Under the pieces are notes generated by a model that searched no databases, was not told where the DNA came from, and saw only the letters and a program-made list of their open reading frames with translations. Of a DNA stretch of 64,000 nucleotides, positions 15,378-23,208 are shown piece after piece. Position numbers and translations under genes: made by a program. How positions within the stretch are numbered: position 1 is the stretch's first letter; each line of letters begins with the position of its first letter. Origin of the DNA: an uncultured Christensenellaceae bacterium (GTDB lineage: Bacteria; Bacillota; Clostridia; Christensenellales; CAG-314). Location of the stretch: assembly GCA_910587795.1 (NCBI GenBank), contig CAJUNH010000001.1, positions 124,001-188,000 of the forward strand. The letters are read 5' to 3'.

Positions 15378-16511
15378 ATGCGTAAAAAATTACTTACTAT
15401 ATTATTTTGTGTTGTATTAATTGTTGCAACAGTTATACCTGTGACGGCATGTGCCGAAAGCGTACTTACTACAAGCTCGCGTGAGGCGATACTTGTGGCT
15501 GAGGACGGTAAAGTGCTGTACGAACATAACGCAACGGAAAAAAGACCTATCGCCAGTATGACGAAGGTTATGACGTTACTGTGCGTGTACGACGCTATCG
15601 ACAGCGGAAAAGCCACTCTTGACGACGACGTTGTTACGAGTTTGCGTGCGGCATCTATGGGCGGTTCGCAAGTGTTTTTGGACGCTAACGCCACATATAA
15701 GCTTAATAACCTTGTTAAATCGGTAATCGTATGTTCGGCAAACGACAGCTGCGTCGCGCTTGCTGAGCATATCGACGGCAGTGTAGAGGCGTTTGTAGAC
15801 CATATGAACGCCAAAGCAAAGGAATTGGGCTTGGTTGCAACTCATTTTGAAAATTGTACGGGGTTGCCTGCTGTAAGTCAGTTTTCCTGCGCTAAGGACG
15901 TTGCCGCAATGTTTGTTAATTTAATTAAGCATCCTCACTACTTTGAATGTGCTAAAATTTGGATGGAAGACTTTGTTCATCCTTCGGGACGAGTGACCGG
16001 AATGACAAACACTAATAAGCTTGTACGTTTTTATGACGGATGCGACGGCGGTAAAACTGGGTATACGAGCGAAGCTCAACACTGTTTGACGGCTACGGCA
16101 AAACGCGGCGATACGCGGGTGATTGCGGTTGTGGTGGGTGCGCCTGACAGTAAAACGCGTTTTAAAGAAATAAGCGAAATGTTTAACTATGCGTTTGCAA
16201 ATTACGAAAGCCATATTTATTTAAGCGGCGGCAGTAACGTGGGTTATGTAAACGTATCGGGCGGAAAACAAAAAACAGCGGACGTACAGGCTGAGGGTAA
16301 ACTGTATTCGTTTGGAAAGAAGGGCGAAAGCAACTGCACGGTAGAGTACGAATTAGACTCGTCGGTTAAAGCACCTGTTAAAAAGGGCGATAAAGTGGGC
16401 GTGGCAAAACTTATAGACGCTACGGGTAACGTGATACAACAAGTTGACGTGGTCGTATCCTGCGATATCGAAGCGAAGTCCTGGTGGGATTATGTTAAGG
16501 AATTAGCATAA
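15378..16511 (+). CDS. dacF: D-alanyl-D-alanine carboxypeptidase (DacF/PBP5 type)
   Basis: Product of 377 residues from ATG 15378, with an AGGGAG site upstream. A signal peptide (about residues 1-26, ending near VTACAES) precedes the S11 peptidase domain with all three motifs: SMTK (active Ser), SAND, and KTG in DGGKTGYTSEAQHC. A C-terminal beta domain follows. The enzyme removes the terminal D-Ala from peptidoglycan side chains. DacF proteins are often forespore-expressed, but no sporulation promoter could be identified here, so the subtype is tentative. Confidence 0.93.
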   Translation: MRKKLLTILFCVVLIVATVIPVTACAESVLTTSSREAILVAEDGKVLYEHNATEKRPIASMTKVMTLLCVYDAIDSGKATLDDDVVTSLRAASMGGSQVFLDANATYKLNNLVKSVIVCSANDSCVALAEHIDGSVEAFVDHMNAKAKELGLVATHFENCTGLPAVSQFSCAKDVAAMFVNLIKHPHYFECAKIWMEDFVHPSGRVTGMTNTNKLVRFYDGCDGGKTGYTSEAQHCLTATAKRGDTRVIAVVVGAPDSKTRFKEISEMFNYAFANYESHIYLSGGSNVGYVNVSGGKQKTADVQAEGKLYSFGKKGESNCTVEYELDSSVKAPVKKGDKVGVAKLIDATGNVIQQVDVVVSCDIEAKSWWDYVKELA

Positions 16512-16560
16512 ACGATTGTTTTAAAAAAAATTTTATTAGTCAAATATTTAGTTGAAAATT

Positions 16561-16596
16561 AGTCCGCATCGGTTGACGTTGCGGACTAAATATTTT
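16561..16596 (+). terminator. Hairpin after the carboxypeptidase gene
   Basis: AGTCCGCA (16561-16568) pairs with TGCGGACT (16580-16587) around an 11-base loop. The tail AAATATTTTAT has only a short T-run, so this is a probable rather than a certain terminator. Confidence 0.55.
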
Positions 16597-16641
16597 ATAG
16601 AGTCGCCCGGTAAATATATTTGTTTGAATATAGTGCAATAA

Positions 16642-16670
16642 TTGACTTATCTACGTTTTTTTGATATAAT
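16642..16670 (+). promoter_or_regulatory. Strong promoter, predicted leaderless, for the site-2 protease operon
   Basis: TTGACT (16642-16647), a 17-base spacer and TATAAT (16665-16670). The ATG of the next gene begins only 6 bases after the -10, so transcription should start at or next to the start codon. No Shine-Dalgarno sequence is present. Confidence 0.75.
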
Positions 16671-16676
16671 ATAAAA

Positions 16677-17387
16677 ATGATTATTCGTCAACTTATCGAG
16701 CAAATAGTGCAAAACGGCAGGTTGGGATTGCTGTACGTAGTTGCTTTACTTTTCGCAATTATTTTTGCGTTGGTATTGCACGAAGTTGCGCACGGGCTTG
16801 TGGCGTTGTGGAACGGAGATCCTACCGCCAAATTGTACGGTAGGTTAAGTCTTAATCCGCTTAGGCATTTTGACATAATCGGTTTGGTAATGATGCTGAT
16901 AGTTGGCTTTGGCTGGGCTAGACCCGTGCCGGTAGATCCGCGTAATTACAAAAATTACAAAACCGGCAGTATTACGGTGGCTTTGGCGGGTATAATAATC
17001 AACACAATTTTGGCTTTTTTATTTGCAATGCCTACCGTAATATTAGGCAATTTGGACATTGCGCAAATGAAAGAATCGGTATATTATTTGGTATCTTTTT
17101 TCTACTTCTTTTCGCGCTTAATGGTTCAGCTGAATATAAGTTTTGCATTGTTTAATTTGTTGCCGCTGTATCCCCTTGACGGTTACAGATTAATCGCTAG
17201 TTTTGTAAACGAAAACAATCGCTTTATGACTTTTATGCGCAGATATAGCCTGTATATTATGTTGGGGCTAATTTTATTGGACAATATACCTTACGTGTCG
17301 GCATTTTCTCCGTTTAATTTATATATAGGCACCGTAGGAGGATGGATTCAGGAAGGCTTTATTGCGTTTTGGAGGCTGATATTTTAA
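16677..17387 (+). CDS. Site-2 protease family (M50) membrane metalloprotease
   Basis: A 236-residue polytopic membrane protein with HEVAH (about residues 38-42) as the zinc-binding HExxH in the second helix, the conserved LYGRLSLNPLRHFD loop, and the C-terminal NLLPLYPLDGYRL motif supplying the third ligand Asp. It belongs to the YwhC-like M50 group, whose substrates are mostly unknown. It is the first gene of the scpA-scpB transcript, a common arrangement in Clostridia. The -10 box lies 6 bases before the ATG, suggesting a leaderless mRNA. Its TAA shares a base with the scpA ATG. Confidence 0.93.
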   Translation: MIIRQLIEQIVQNGRLGLLYVVALLFAIIFALVLHEVAHGLVALWNGDPTAKLYGRLSLNPLRHFDIIGLVMMLIVGFGWARPVPVDPRNYKNYKTGSITVALAGIIINTILAFLFAMPTVILGNLDIAQMKESVYYLVSFFYFFSRLMVQLNISFALFNLLPLYPLDGYRLIASFVNENNRFMTFMRRYSLYIMLGLILLDNIPYVSAFSPFNLYIGTVGGWIQEGFIAFWRLIF

Positions 17388-18196
17388 TGGCAGAGGAATA
17401 TCAACAACAGTATATTTTTGACGAGGAGCAGTCGGCTTTAGAGCTTAAACTTACAAATTTTTCCGGTCCGTTGGATTTGCTTCTTGCGCTTGTTAAGGAG
17501 AATAAAATTGAGATCAAAGATATATTTGTGTCTCAAGTGACCGAGCAGTTTTTACAGTATATGACTCAACTTGGCGATTTGGACGTAGACAAAGCAAGCG
17601 AATATATGAATATGTCGGCTACATTGTTGGAAATAAAATCGCGCGCGTTATTGCCCGTTTTAGAAGGCATCAACGATGACGAGGAAACCCCCGAAAAGGT
17701 ACTTATTCGTCAGTTGGAAGAATACAAACTATTTAAAGAGATAGTAACCGAATTAAAAACTCAGGAAAACGTTGACCGCTTTTACCGTGAACCCGATAAA
17801 AACGTGGGAAAGGAAGTTACTGTTATAAAGGAAAACTTAAGCGTTGAAAGTTTTGTGCAGGCATTTCAAAAGTTTTTAATGAAAATGCAGGTAAAGTCCG
17901 CTGCCGAAAACGTGTCGCGTGCAATACAAAAAGAAAGTTTTTCCGTTCCGCAAAAGATGGCATATATACGCGAGGTTTTGCTTGTTGAGAATAGATTTAA
18001 GTTTGTAGAGCTGTTTGAGGAAAGCGCCAGCCGAAACGAAATCGTTACAACTTTTCTTGCCGTATTGGAATTGTTAAAGCTGCAATTCATACGAGTAAGT
18101 CAGGCGGCTTTGTTTGAAGATATTTTTATAGAAAAACGTCCCGACGCTGAAAGCGTAGAGGTTATTATGGAGGATGAGTATGAGTCTTTTGAGTAA
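17387..18196 (+). CDS. scpA: Segregation and condensation protein A
   Basis: Product of 269 residues from ATG 17387, which overlaps the protease stop by one base; the longer open frame would lie inside that gene. The kleisin N terminus FSGPLDLLLALVKENKIEI and the segment ASEYMNMSATLLEIKSRALLP are diagnostic of ScpA. With ScpB it bridges SMC dimers to compact chromosomes. The C terminus overlaps scpB by 17 bases. Confidence 0.96.
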   Translation: MAEEYQQQYIFDEEQSALELKLTNFSGPLDLLLALVKENKIEIKDIFVSQVTEQFLQYMTQLGDLDVDKASEYMNMSATLLEIKSRALLPVLEGINDDEETPEKVLIRQLEEYKLFKEIVTELKTQENVDRFYREPDKNVGKEVTVIKENLSVESFVQAFQKFLMKMQVKSAAENVSRAIQKESFSVPQKMAYIREVLLVENRFKFVELFEESASRNEIVTTFLAVLELLKLQFIRVSQAALFEDIFIEKRPDAESVEVIMEDEYESFE

Positions 18197-18815
18197 TCAA
18201 ATAGAATCGGTTCTGTTTGTTTCGGGTAAGGCTATAGAAGAGAGTTTTATTAGGGAAAAGTTAAACGCCGCTGAAAAGGCGTTTGATAAAGCAGTTGAGG
18301 AGTTGAAAGCAAAGTATAGCGGAGACGCGGGGATTCATCTTTTGCAATTTAATAAAAAATTGCAGTTTGCAACAAATCCTTCTTATTCTAACGAGGTAGA
18401 AGCCGTACTTAACCCTATAAAGGAAAAAGAGTTGACTAACGCTATGTTGGAAACGTTAGCTATAATTGCTTATAAACAACCTGTTACCCGCTTAGAAGTT
18501 GAAGAAATCCGTGCAGTCGACTGTACATACTCGGTACAAAATCTTGTACGTTTGGGGCTTGTGGAAGTGGTTGGACGAAAGGAAACAATCGGTAAGCCGT
18601 TATTGTTTGCAACAACGGATGACTTTTTAAAGCGTTTTTCTATCAGCGACGTTACCGATTTACCCGATTACGAAACGCTTTTGCAAAAATTGCAGGAAAT
18701 ATCCACAGCGGATTTCTCCGTTAAAACCGTAGAAAAACCTATGTTCGATACTGTGGAAGAAGTGCCGGAATTTTTGGAAGGCGAGCAAGTACAGAAAGTT
18801 GAAGTTGAAGAATAG
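18180..18815 (+). CDS. scpB: Segregation and condensation protein B
   Basis: Product of 211 residues from ATG 18180; GGAGG at 18169-18173 is correctly spaced for this ATG and too close for the ATG at 18174. Two winged-helix domains are visible, with the family motif LETLAIIAYKQPVTRLEVEEIRAVDCTYSVQNLVRLGLVEVVGRKETIGKPLLFATTDDFLKRF. ScpB dimers bind ScpA in the SMC complex. An acidic C-terminal tail ends the protein. A strong terminator follows about 50 bases later. Confidence 0.96.
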   Translation: MSLLSNQIESVLFVSGKAIEESFIREKLNAAEKAFDKAVEELKAKYSGDAGIHLLQFNKKLQFATNPSYSNEVEAVLNPIKEKELTNAMLETLAIIAYKQPVTRLEVEEIRAVDCTYSVQNLVRLGLVEVVGRKETIGKPLLFATTDDFLKRFSISDVTDLPDYETLLQKLQEISTADFSVKTVEKPMFDTVEEVPEFLEGEQVQKVEVEE

Positions 18816-18867
18816 CGGTTTGAAAGTTGCTTTCTGCAAAGTAGCTAATTATATAAAATTATTTTAA

Positions 18868-18899
18868 AGACAATACCATAAAGTGTTGTCTTTTTTTTT
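18868..18899 (+). terminator. Terminator after scpB
   Basis: GACAATAC pairs with GTGTTGTC around CATAAA and is followed by nine T residues. It is one of the clearest intrinsic terminators in the window. Confidence 0.9.
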
Positions 18900-19037
18900 A
18901 TGCATATTGTACAGTAATTTTGTATGTAGGCTCTTAGTGAGATAATATTTGCTTATTTATAAAATAATACGACAGACATAATATTGTCTTTAATGCTAAA
19001 ATGTTTAATTATTTGATACTTTGTCAACAATTCAGTT
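18900..19037. other. A/T-rich intergenic region before the spoVA genes
   Basis: This stretch lies between the scpB terminator and the spoVA genes. A CATAATA hexamer-like element in AGACATAATATTGTCT (near 18973-18988) resembles a sigma-G -10 and is also partly palindromic, but no convincing -35 stands at the right distance. Nothing else was recognised. Confidence 0.3.
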
Positions 19038-19148
19038 ATGAAATTACCCAAAAGCAGAAGCTACGGCTCGAATATCGATGATAAAGAATCTTGTATACCA
19101 AAGAAGTTGGATATAGAAAATAAATTTGAGGAAGGGTCTAGAAAGTAG
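19038..19148 (+). CDS. Possible small ORF before spoVAC
   Basis: An ATG-to-TAG frame of 36 codons encodes a charged peptide (MKLPKSRSYGSNIDD..., ending EEGSRK) and stops seven bases before the spoVAC ATG. There is no clear Shine-Dalgarno site and no recognised family. Its only support is its position between a terminator and a sporulation operon, and its non-repetitive composition. It may be a small spore protein or simply spacer DNA. Confidence 0.3.
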   Translation: MKLPKSRSYGSNIDDKESCIPKKLDIENKFEEGSRK

Positions 19149-19155
19149 GTGGTTT

Positions 19156-19605
19156 ATGGAAAGGAAGACGGAAATTTCAAAAGATAATTATAAGTCATAC
19201 GTTTTTGAAAAAATGCCGAAAAGTTCCCATTTTAAAAATATGTTTTGGGCGTTTATTATCGGCGGCGTAATTTGCTGCATAGGGCAGGCGTTTGTTGAAC
19301 TTTTTAAGCTGTGGTTTAAAGTAGAGGACGCGTCTGTTTTGGCGTCTGCAACTTTGGTTCTTATTGCTGCAATTTTAACTGGACTGGGCGTATACGACAA
19401 CATAGGACGTTTTGCAGGCGCAGGTTCTACTATACCCATTACGGGTTTTTCCAACGCTGTGGTGTCTCCCGCGTTAGAATTCCGATCGGAAGGGTATATC
19501 TACGGAGTAGGCGCCAAAATGTTTCAGGTGGCGGGACCCGTTATTGTAAACGGAGTGACGATATCTGTAATTGTTGCTCTACTTACGTTATTGTTTGGGG
19601 GTTAA
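19156..19605 (+). CDS. spoVAC: Stage V sporulation protein AC
   Basis: Product of 149 residues from ATG 19156, which has AGGTGG upstream. A short soluble N terminus is followed by membrane helices near FWAFIIGGVICCIGQAF, LVLIAAILTGLGVYD and a C-terminal helix; the motif GRFAGAGSTIPITGFSNAVVSPALEFRSEGYIYGVGAKMF is diagnostic for SpoVAC. SpoVAC is a mechanosensitive channel component for dipicolinic acid movement into and out of the spore. It heads the AC-AD-AEb set. Confidence 0.96.
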   Translation: MERKTEISKDNYKSYVFEKMPKSSHFKNMFWAFIIGGVICCIGQAFVELFKLWFKVEDASVLASATLVLIAAILTGLGVYDNIGRFAGAGSTIPITGFSNAVVSPALEFRSEGYIYGVGAKMFQVAGPVIVNGVTISVIVALLTLLFGG

Positions 19606-19606
19606 A

Positions 19607-20608
19607 ATGGATTATTACAAGAATCGAACTTTAACGTTTAATAACGTAAACATTGTCGAAGGGTATTCGGTTGCCGGACCAAAGGAAAACGACGGACGTT
19701 ATAAGGGCTTTTTTGATTTGGCTTTAAAAGACGATATGTTTGGACAAAATACTTTTGAGCGTGCCGAACGCAAAATGTTTGAGCATGCAATAGAGGGGGT
19801 TATTGCCAAAGCAAATCTTGTTGATGCCGATATAAACGGTATTGTGGGCGGAGACTTGCTTAATCAAATTGTGTCTATGTCCTTTGCGGCACGCAAACAT
19901 AACGTAGGATTTTTGGGACTGTACAATGCTTGCGCAACGTTTGTAGAAAGTTTAATTGTGGGTTCGACCCTTGTTTCCTGCGGGTATGAAAACGTTGTAT
20001 GCACGGCGGGCAGTCACTTTTCGACTGCGGAACGCCAGTATAGATATCCGTTGGAGTTGGGGGTGTTACGTTCTCCCGTTACTCAATGGACGGCAACAGG
20101 CGTCGGAGCAACGATAGTGTCGAATAACAGCGAACAAATTGTTCCCAAGGTAACCCGCGCTACGGTGGGTCATGTTGTTGATTACGGTATAATGGACGTA
20201 AATAATATGGGGGCCGCAATGGCTCCGTCCGCTTGTGATACTTTGGTTACTTTTTTTAAAGATACGGGTACGCGCCCGGAAGACTACGACGTTATTTATA
20301 CGGGCGATTTAGGTAAGTTGGGCTCGGACATTTTGTTGGATTTAACCCGACAGGAAGGATATGATATTTCGGCGCAGCAACACGACTGCGGAGCGTCGCT
20401 TTACTGGGACGAACAGCAAACATATCAGGGCGGCAGCGGAGCGGCATGTTCGGCATTGGTATTTAATGCCGTATTGCTTGGAAGGTTGCGTAGGGGCGAA
20501 TATTCTAAAATCTTACTTGCCGGTACGGGCGCTTTGATGAGTCCCACAACCTCTTTTCAGGGCGACAGCATTCCCGCTATTACTCATTTGGTGGAGGTAT
20601 GTATTTAA
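19607..20608 (+). CDS. spoVAD: Stage V sporulation protein AD
   Basis: Product of 333 residues from ATG 19607, two bases after spoVAC. It has a thiolase-like fold, with FLGLYNACATFVESLIVGS carrying the Cys-containing nucleophile-like segment, and YTGDLGKLGSDILLDL and HDCGASLYW characteristic of SpoVAD. SpoVAD binds dipicolinic acid directly during spore core loading. It abuts spoVAEb without a gap. Confidence 0.96.
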   Translation: MDYYKNRTLTFNNVNIVEGYSVAGPKENDGRYKGFFDLALKDDMFGQNTFERAERKMFEHAIEGVIAKANLVDADINGIVGGDLLNQIVSMSFAARKHNVGFLGLYNACATFVESLIVGSTLVSCGYENVVCTAGSHFSTAERQYRYPLELGVLRSPVTQWTATGVGATIVSNNSEQIVPKVTRATVGHVVDYGIMDVNNMGAAMAPSACDTLVTFFKDTGTRPEDYDVIYTGDLGKLGSDILLDLTRQEGYDISAQQHDCGASLYWDEQQTYQGGSGAACSALVFNAVLLGRLRRGEYSKILLAGTGALMSPTTSFQGDSIPAITHLVEVCI

Positions 20609-20980
20609 ATGGATACATTTTTAATGTTTTTAAAGGCGTTTCTCGTCGGCGGAGGAATTTGTCTTATAGGGCAAATTATAATCAACTATACGCATTTAAC
20701 AAACGGTAAGATTCTTGTGTTGTTTTTGGTAGCAGGCGCAATACTGGAAGGATTCGGTTTGTACAGTCCTTTGATAGAATTTGCCGGTGCGGGTGCAAGC
20801 GTTCCTATCTCCGGCTTTGGGTGCGCTCTTGTAAAAGGAGCTGTAAAATCTGCTCACCAAGAAGGTGTATACGGAGCGTTAAAGGGCGGGCTTGCCGCTT
20901 GTGCAATGGGTGTGTCGGTTGCAATAGTTGCGGGGTACTTAGTGTCGGTAGTGTTCCGTCCCCGAACAAAAAAGAAGTAG
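20609..20980 (+). CDS. spoVAE: Stage V sporulation protein AE (AEb)
   Basis: A 123-residue membrane protein starting directly after the spoVAD stop. Membrane helices and the motif FAGAGASVPISGFGCALVKGAVKSAHQEGVYGALKGG mark it as SpoVAEb, which resembles SpoVAC in its C-terminal half. It completes the minimal AC-AD-AEb dipicolinate channel set; spoVAA, AB and AF are not in this window. Confidence 0.95.
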   Translation: MDTFLMFLKAFLVGGGICLIGQIIINYTHLTNGKILVLFLVAGAILEGFGLYSPLIEFAGAGASVPISGFGCALVKGAVKSAHQEGVYGALKGGLAACAMGVSVAIVAGYLVSVVFRPRTKKK

Positions 20981-21131
20981 CGCTTTTATTTGCGTACATT
21001 GTTAAATTATAGCAAAAAATAGTCGAACTTAATTGTCCTATAACGGTAAAATAAATTTAATTTGAACTACAGCGTTAAAACCGTAACCTTTACGCAGTTT
21101 AGTGAATATAATGTGACAAAGGATTAGTTCA

Positions 21132-21827
21132 ATGGCAAAGTACGCAGTTGTTAACAAATGCGCGCAGAAAAAAAAACGGCAGAAAATACTCCGTAAAATA
21201 GTGGCGGTTTGTTTAATTGCAATAATTATTATAATATCGGTTGCAATGTGGGTTTACTGGAAGTCTATGACTCCCACAATACTTGATATTGCGCAAACGC
21301 GTTTAAAGGCGGAAACTACTCACGCTATAAACGAAGCGGTTAATATGGTAATGGCGGACTCCTATGCTTACAGCGATTTTGTTACAATAGAAAAGGACGA
21401 CAACAATGAGGTTTGTCTTATTTATGCAAACAGCGCAATGGTAAACGCGCTTGCCAGAGATATGGCTTTAAGTTCGCAGACAAAAATTAATTCTCTAAAA
21501 TCTTTTGACGTAAATATCCCCATAGGTACGCTAAGCGGAATACCGCTTTTAGGCGAAAAAGGACCGATGGTAAATATTGAAGTTTCGCCAATAGGCACAG
21601 TCAACTGTACGTTTACATCGACTTTTGAAACGGCGGGAATTAACCAAACTTTGCACCGTATATACATCAACGTAGAAAGCGTAGTAGATTTAATTATGCC
21701 CACAGCGCACACAGAGGTATCTACGTCAACTCCTATTTTATTATGCGAAAGCGTAATAATAGGCAAAGTTCCTCAAACTTTTTTGCAGGGCGGATTTAAT
21801 CTCGGCTCGTCAAATGCAATTAATTAA
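21132..21827 (+). CDS. yunB: Sporulation protein YunB
   Basis: A 231-residue protein with a basic N terminus, one membrane helix (about residues 24-42), and a conserved exported domain with EAVNMVMADSYAYSDFVTIEKD, PIGTLSGIPLLGEKGPMVNIEVSPIGTV and an AGINQTLHRIYINVESVVDLIMP segment, which together match YunB. In Bacillus it is a sigma-E-dependent mother-cell gene needed for normal sporulation, with an unknown molecular role. It stands alone between spoVAE and the Phe T-box. AAAGGA precedes the ATG by a few bases. Confidence 0.9.
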   Translation: MAKYAVVNKCAQKKKRQKILRKIVAVCLIAIIIIISVAMWVYWKSMTPTILDIAQTRLKAETTHAINEAVNMVMADSYAYSDFVTIEKDDNNEVCLIYANSAMVNALARDMALSSQTKINSLKSFDVNIPIGTLSGIPLLGEKGPMVNIEVSPIGTVNCTFTSTFETAGINQTLHRIYINVESVVDLIMPTAHTEVSTSTPILLCESVIIGKVPQTFLQGGFNLGSSNAIN

Positions 21828-21837
21828 GTTAAAACTC

Positions 21838-21866
21838 TTGTCATTTAAAAATATTTTTGTTATAAT
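21838..21866 (+). promoter_or_regulatory. Promoter of the pheST T-box transcript
   Basis: TTGTCA (21838-21843), a 17-base spacer and TATAAT (21861-21866), placed just ahead of the T-box leader. Confidence 0.75.
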
Positions 21867-21884
21867 AGTTTTAATAACGAAATT

Positions 21885-22147
21885 ATTTAGTAACAACGAT
21901 GAAAAAGTAAAGAGTTTACGGCAACATTGGTTTTAGCGATCGGGGGACGGTGGAAGCCTCGGCAATGCGTAAAAAGATATTCCCTTTTGAGTTCGGGCGG
22001 TGAAGTTACAGTAGCTGCTTGCGGGCAGTCTCCGTTATAGGACAAAAGAGTTGAAGCATTGACAAAATTCAATGCTTTAAATTAGGTGGTACCGCGGTAA
22101 ATATCGCCCTAACTGTGCAATTAATTAGGCACAGGTGGGGCTTTTTT
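21885..22147 (+). promoter_or_regulatory. T-box leader controlling pheST
   Basis: The distal Stem I pattern AGCGATCGGGGGACGGTG (from 21937), continuing into GAAGCC, and the T-box antiterminator sequence AGGTGGTACCGCGG (22084-22097) are both present. The terminator GCCCTAACTGTGC (22106-22118) pairs with GCACAGGTGGGGC (22129-22141) before six T residues. Candidate specifier codons TTC (Phe) occur at 21980-21982 and 21992-21994, consistent with the downstream phenylalanyl-tRNA synthetase. Uncharged tRNA-Phe is expected to stabilise the antiterminator and allow pheST expression. Confidence 0.95.
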
Positions 22148-22182
22148 ATTTTAAATTAGAAATTAATTGACGGGAGAAAATT

Positions 22183-23199
22183 ATGACGAAAATTGCCGAA
22201 ATTAAGCAGCGTTTTGAACAGGATTTGTCTTTGTGTCAAACGCTTTTGCATTTGCAGGATTTAAAATCCAAGTACTTGGGTAAATCCGGAGAGTTGACTG
22301 CTTTACTTAAAGGAATACGTGATTTGCCTGCCGAGGAACGTCCTGTGTTCGGCGCAAAAGTCAACGAATTGCGCAATCAGTTGGAATCAGAGCTTGCCGC
22401 TAGAACGGCTGTTATAAAGGAAGAGGAATTAAAAAGACGCCTTGCCGACGAAAAAATCGATATAAGTCTGTGCGATATGCAACCGTGGGGGGCGTTGCAC
22501 CCCGTAACGTTAGTGCAAAACGAAATATGCGATTTAATGATAGCAATGGGATTTGAAGTTATGTCCGGTCCGGAAATTGAAACAGACCGTTATAATTTTC
22601 AGGCTTTAAATATCCCGTTTGACCACCCCGCGCGGGATATGCAGGATACGTTTTATCTTACGGATAACTTGTTGCTGCGTACGCATACTTCTCCGATGCA
22701 AGCGCGCTATATGGAGCGTAAAAAGCCGCCTATCAAAATGATTTGTCCGGGGAAAGTTTTTCGTTCGGACAACGACGCTTCGCATTCGCCGGTTTTTCAT
22801 CAAATTGAGGGCTTGGTTGTGGATAAAAACGTCACATTGCGCGATTTGAAGGGCACTTTGGAATATTTAGCGTCACACTTATTCGGTCAAAATACAAAAG
22901 TGCGTTTTAGACCGTCGTTTTTCCCCTTTACAGAGCCTAGCGTAGAGGTTGACCTTACTTGCTGTAATTGCGGCGGAAAAGGTTGCTCGCTTTGTAAAGG
23001 CACTGGATGGATAGAGGTGCTAGGTGCGGGAATGGTCAATCCGTATGTGCTTGAAAATTGCGGAATAGACAGTACGGAGTACAACGGATATGCTTTCGGT
23101 ATGGGTTTGGACCGCATTGCAATGATAAAGTACGGAATACCCGATATACGTTTGTTGTTTGAAAACGACGTTCGTTTATTAAGACAATTTGGTAAATAG
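22183..23199 (+). CDS. pheS: Phenylalanyl-tRNA synthetase alpha subunit
   Basis: A 338-residue class II synthetase subunit with an N-terminal coiled coil (about residues 1-85), motif 1 near PWGALHPVTLVQNEI, motif 2 as GKVFRSDNDASHSPVFHQIEGL and motif 3 as YAFGMGLDRIAMIKYGIPDIRLLFEND. It also carries a CCNCGGKGCSLCKGTGW zinc-ribbon-like insertion seen in many bacterial PheS proteins. It is expressed from the T-box transcript and followed nine bases later by pheT; GGGAG precedes the ATG. Confidence 0.97.
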   Translation: MTKIAEIKQRFEQDLSLCQTLLHLQDLKSKYLGKSGELTALLKGIRDLPAEERPVFGAKVNELRNQLESELAARTAVIKEEELKRRLADEKIDISLCDMQPWGALHPVTLVQNEICDLMIAMGFEVMSGPEIETDRYNFQALNIPFDHPARDMQDTFYLTDNLLLRTHTSPMQARYMERKKPPIKMICPGKVFRSDNDASHSPVFHQIEGLVVDKNVTLRDLKGTLEYLASHLFGQNTKVRFRPSFFPFTEPSVEVDLTCCNCGGKGCSLCKGTGWIEVLGAGMVNPYVLENCGIDSTEYNGYAFGMGLDRIAMIKYGIPDIRLLFENDVRLLRQFGK

Positions 23200-23208
23200 G
23201 AGACGATT

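Noticed and set aside
18901..18990. Sigma-G promoter for the spoVA genes
   Set aside because: A CATAATA element is present but no matching -35 is found at the right spacing, so a promoter call is not supported.
20805..21012. Frames on both strands over the spoVAE 3' end
   Set aside because: They overlap a clearly assigned spoVAEb gene and show no family features.
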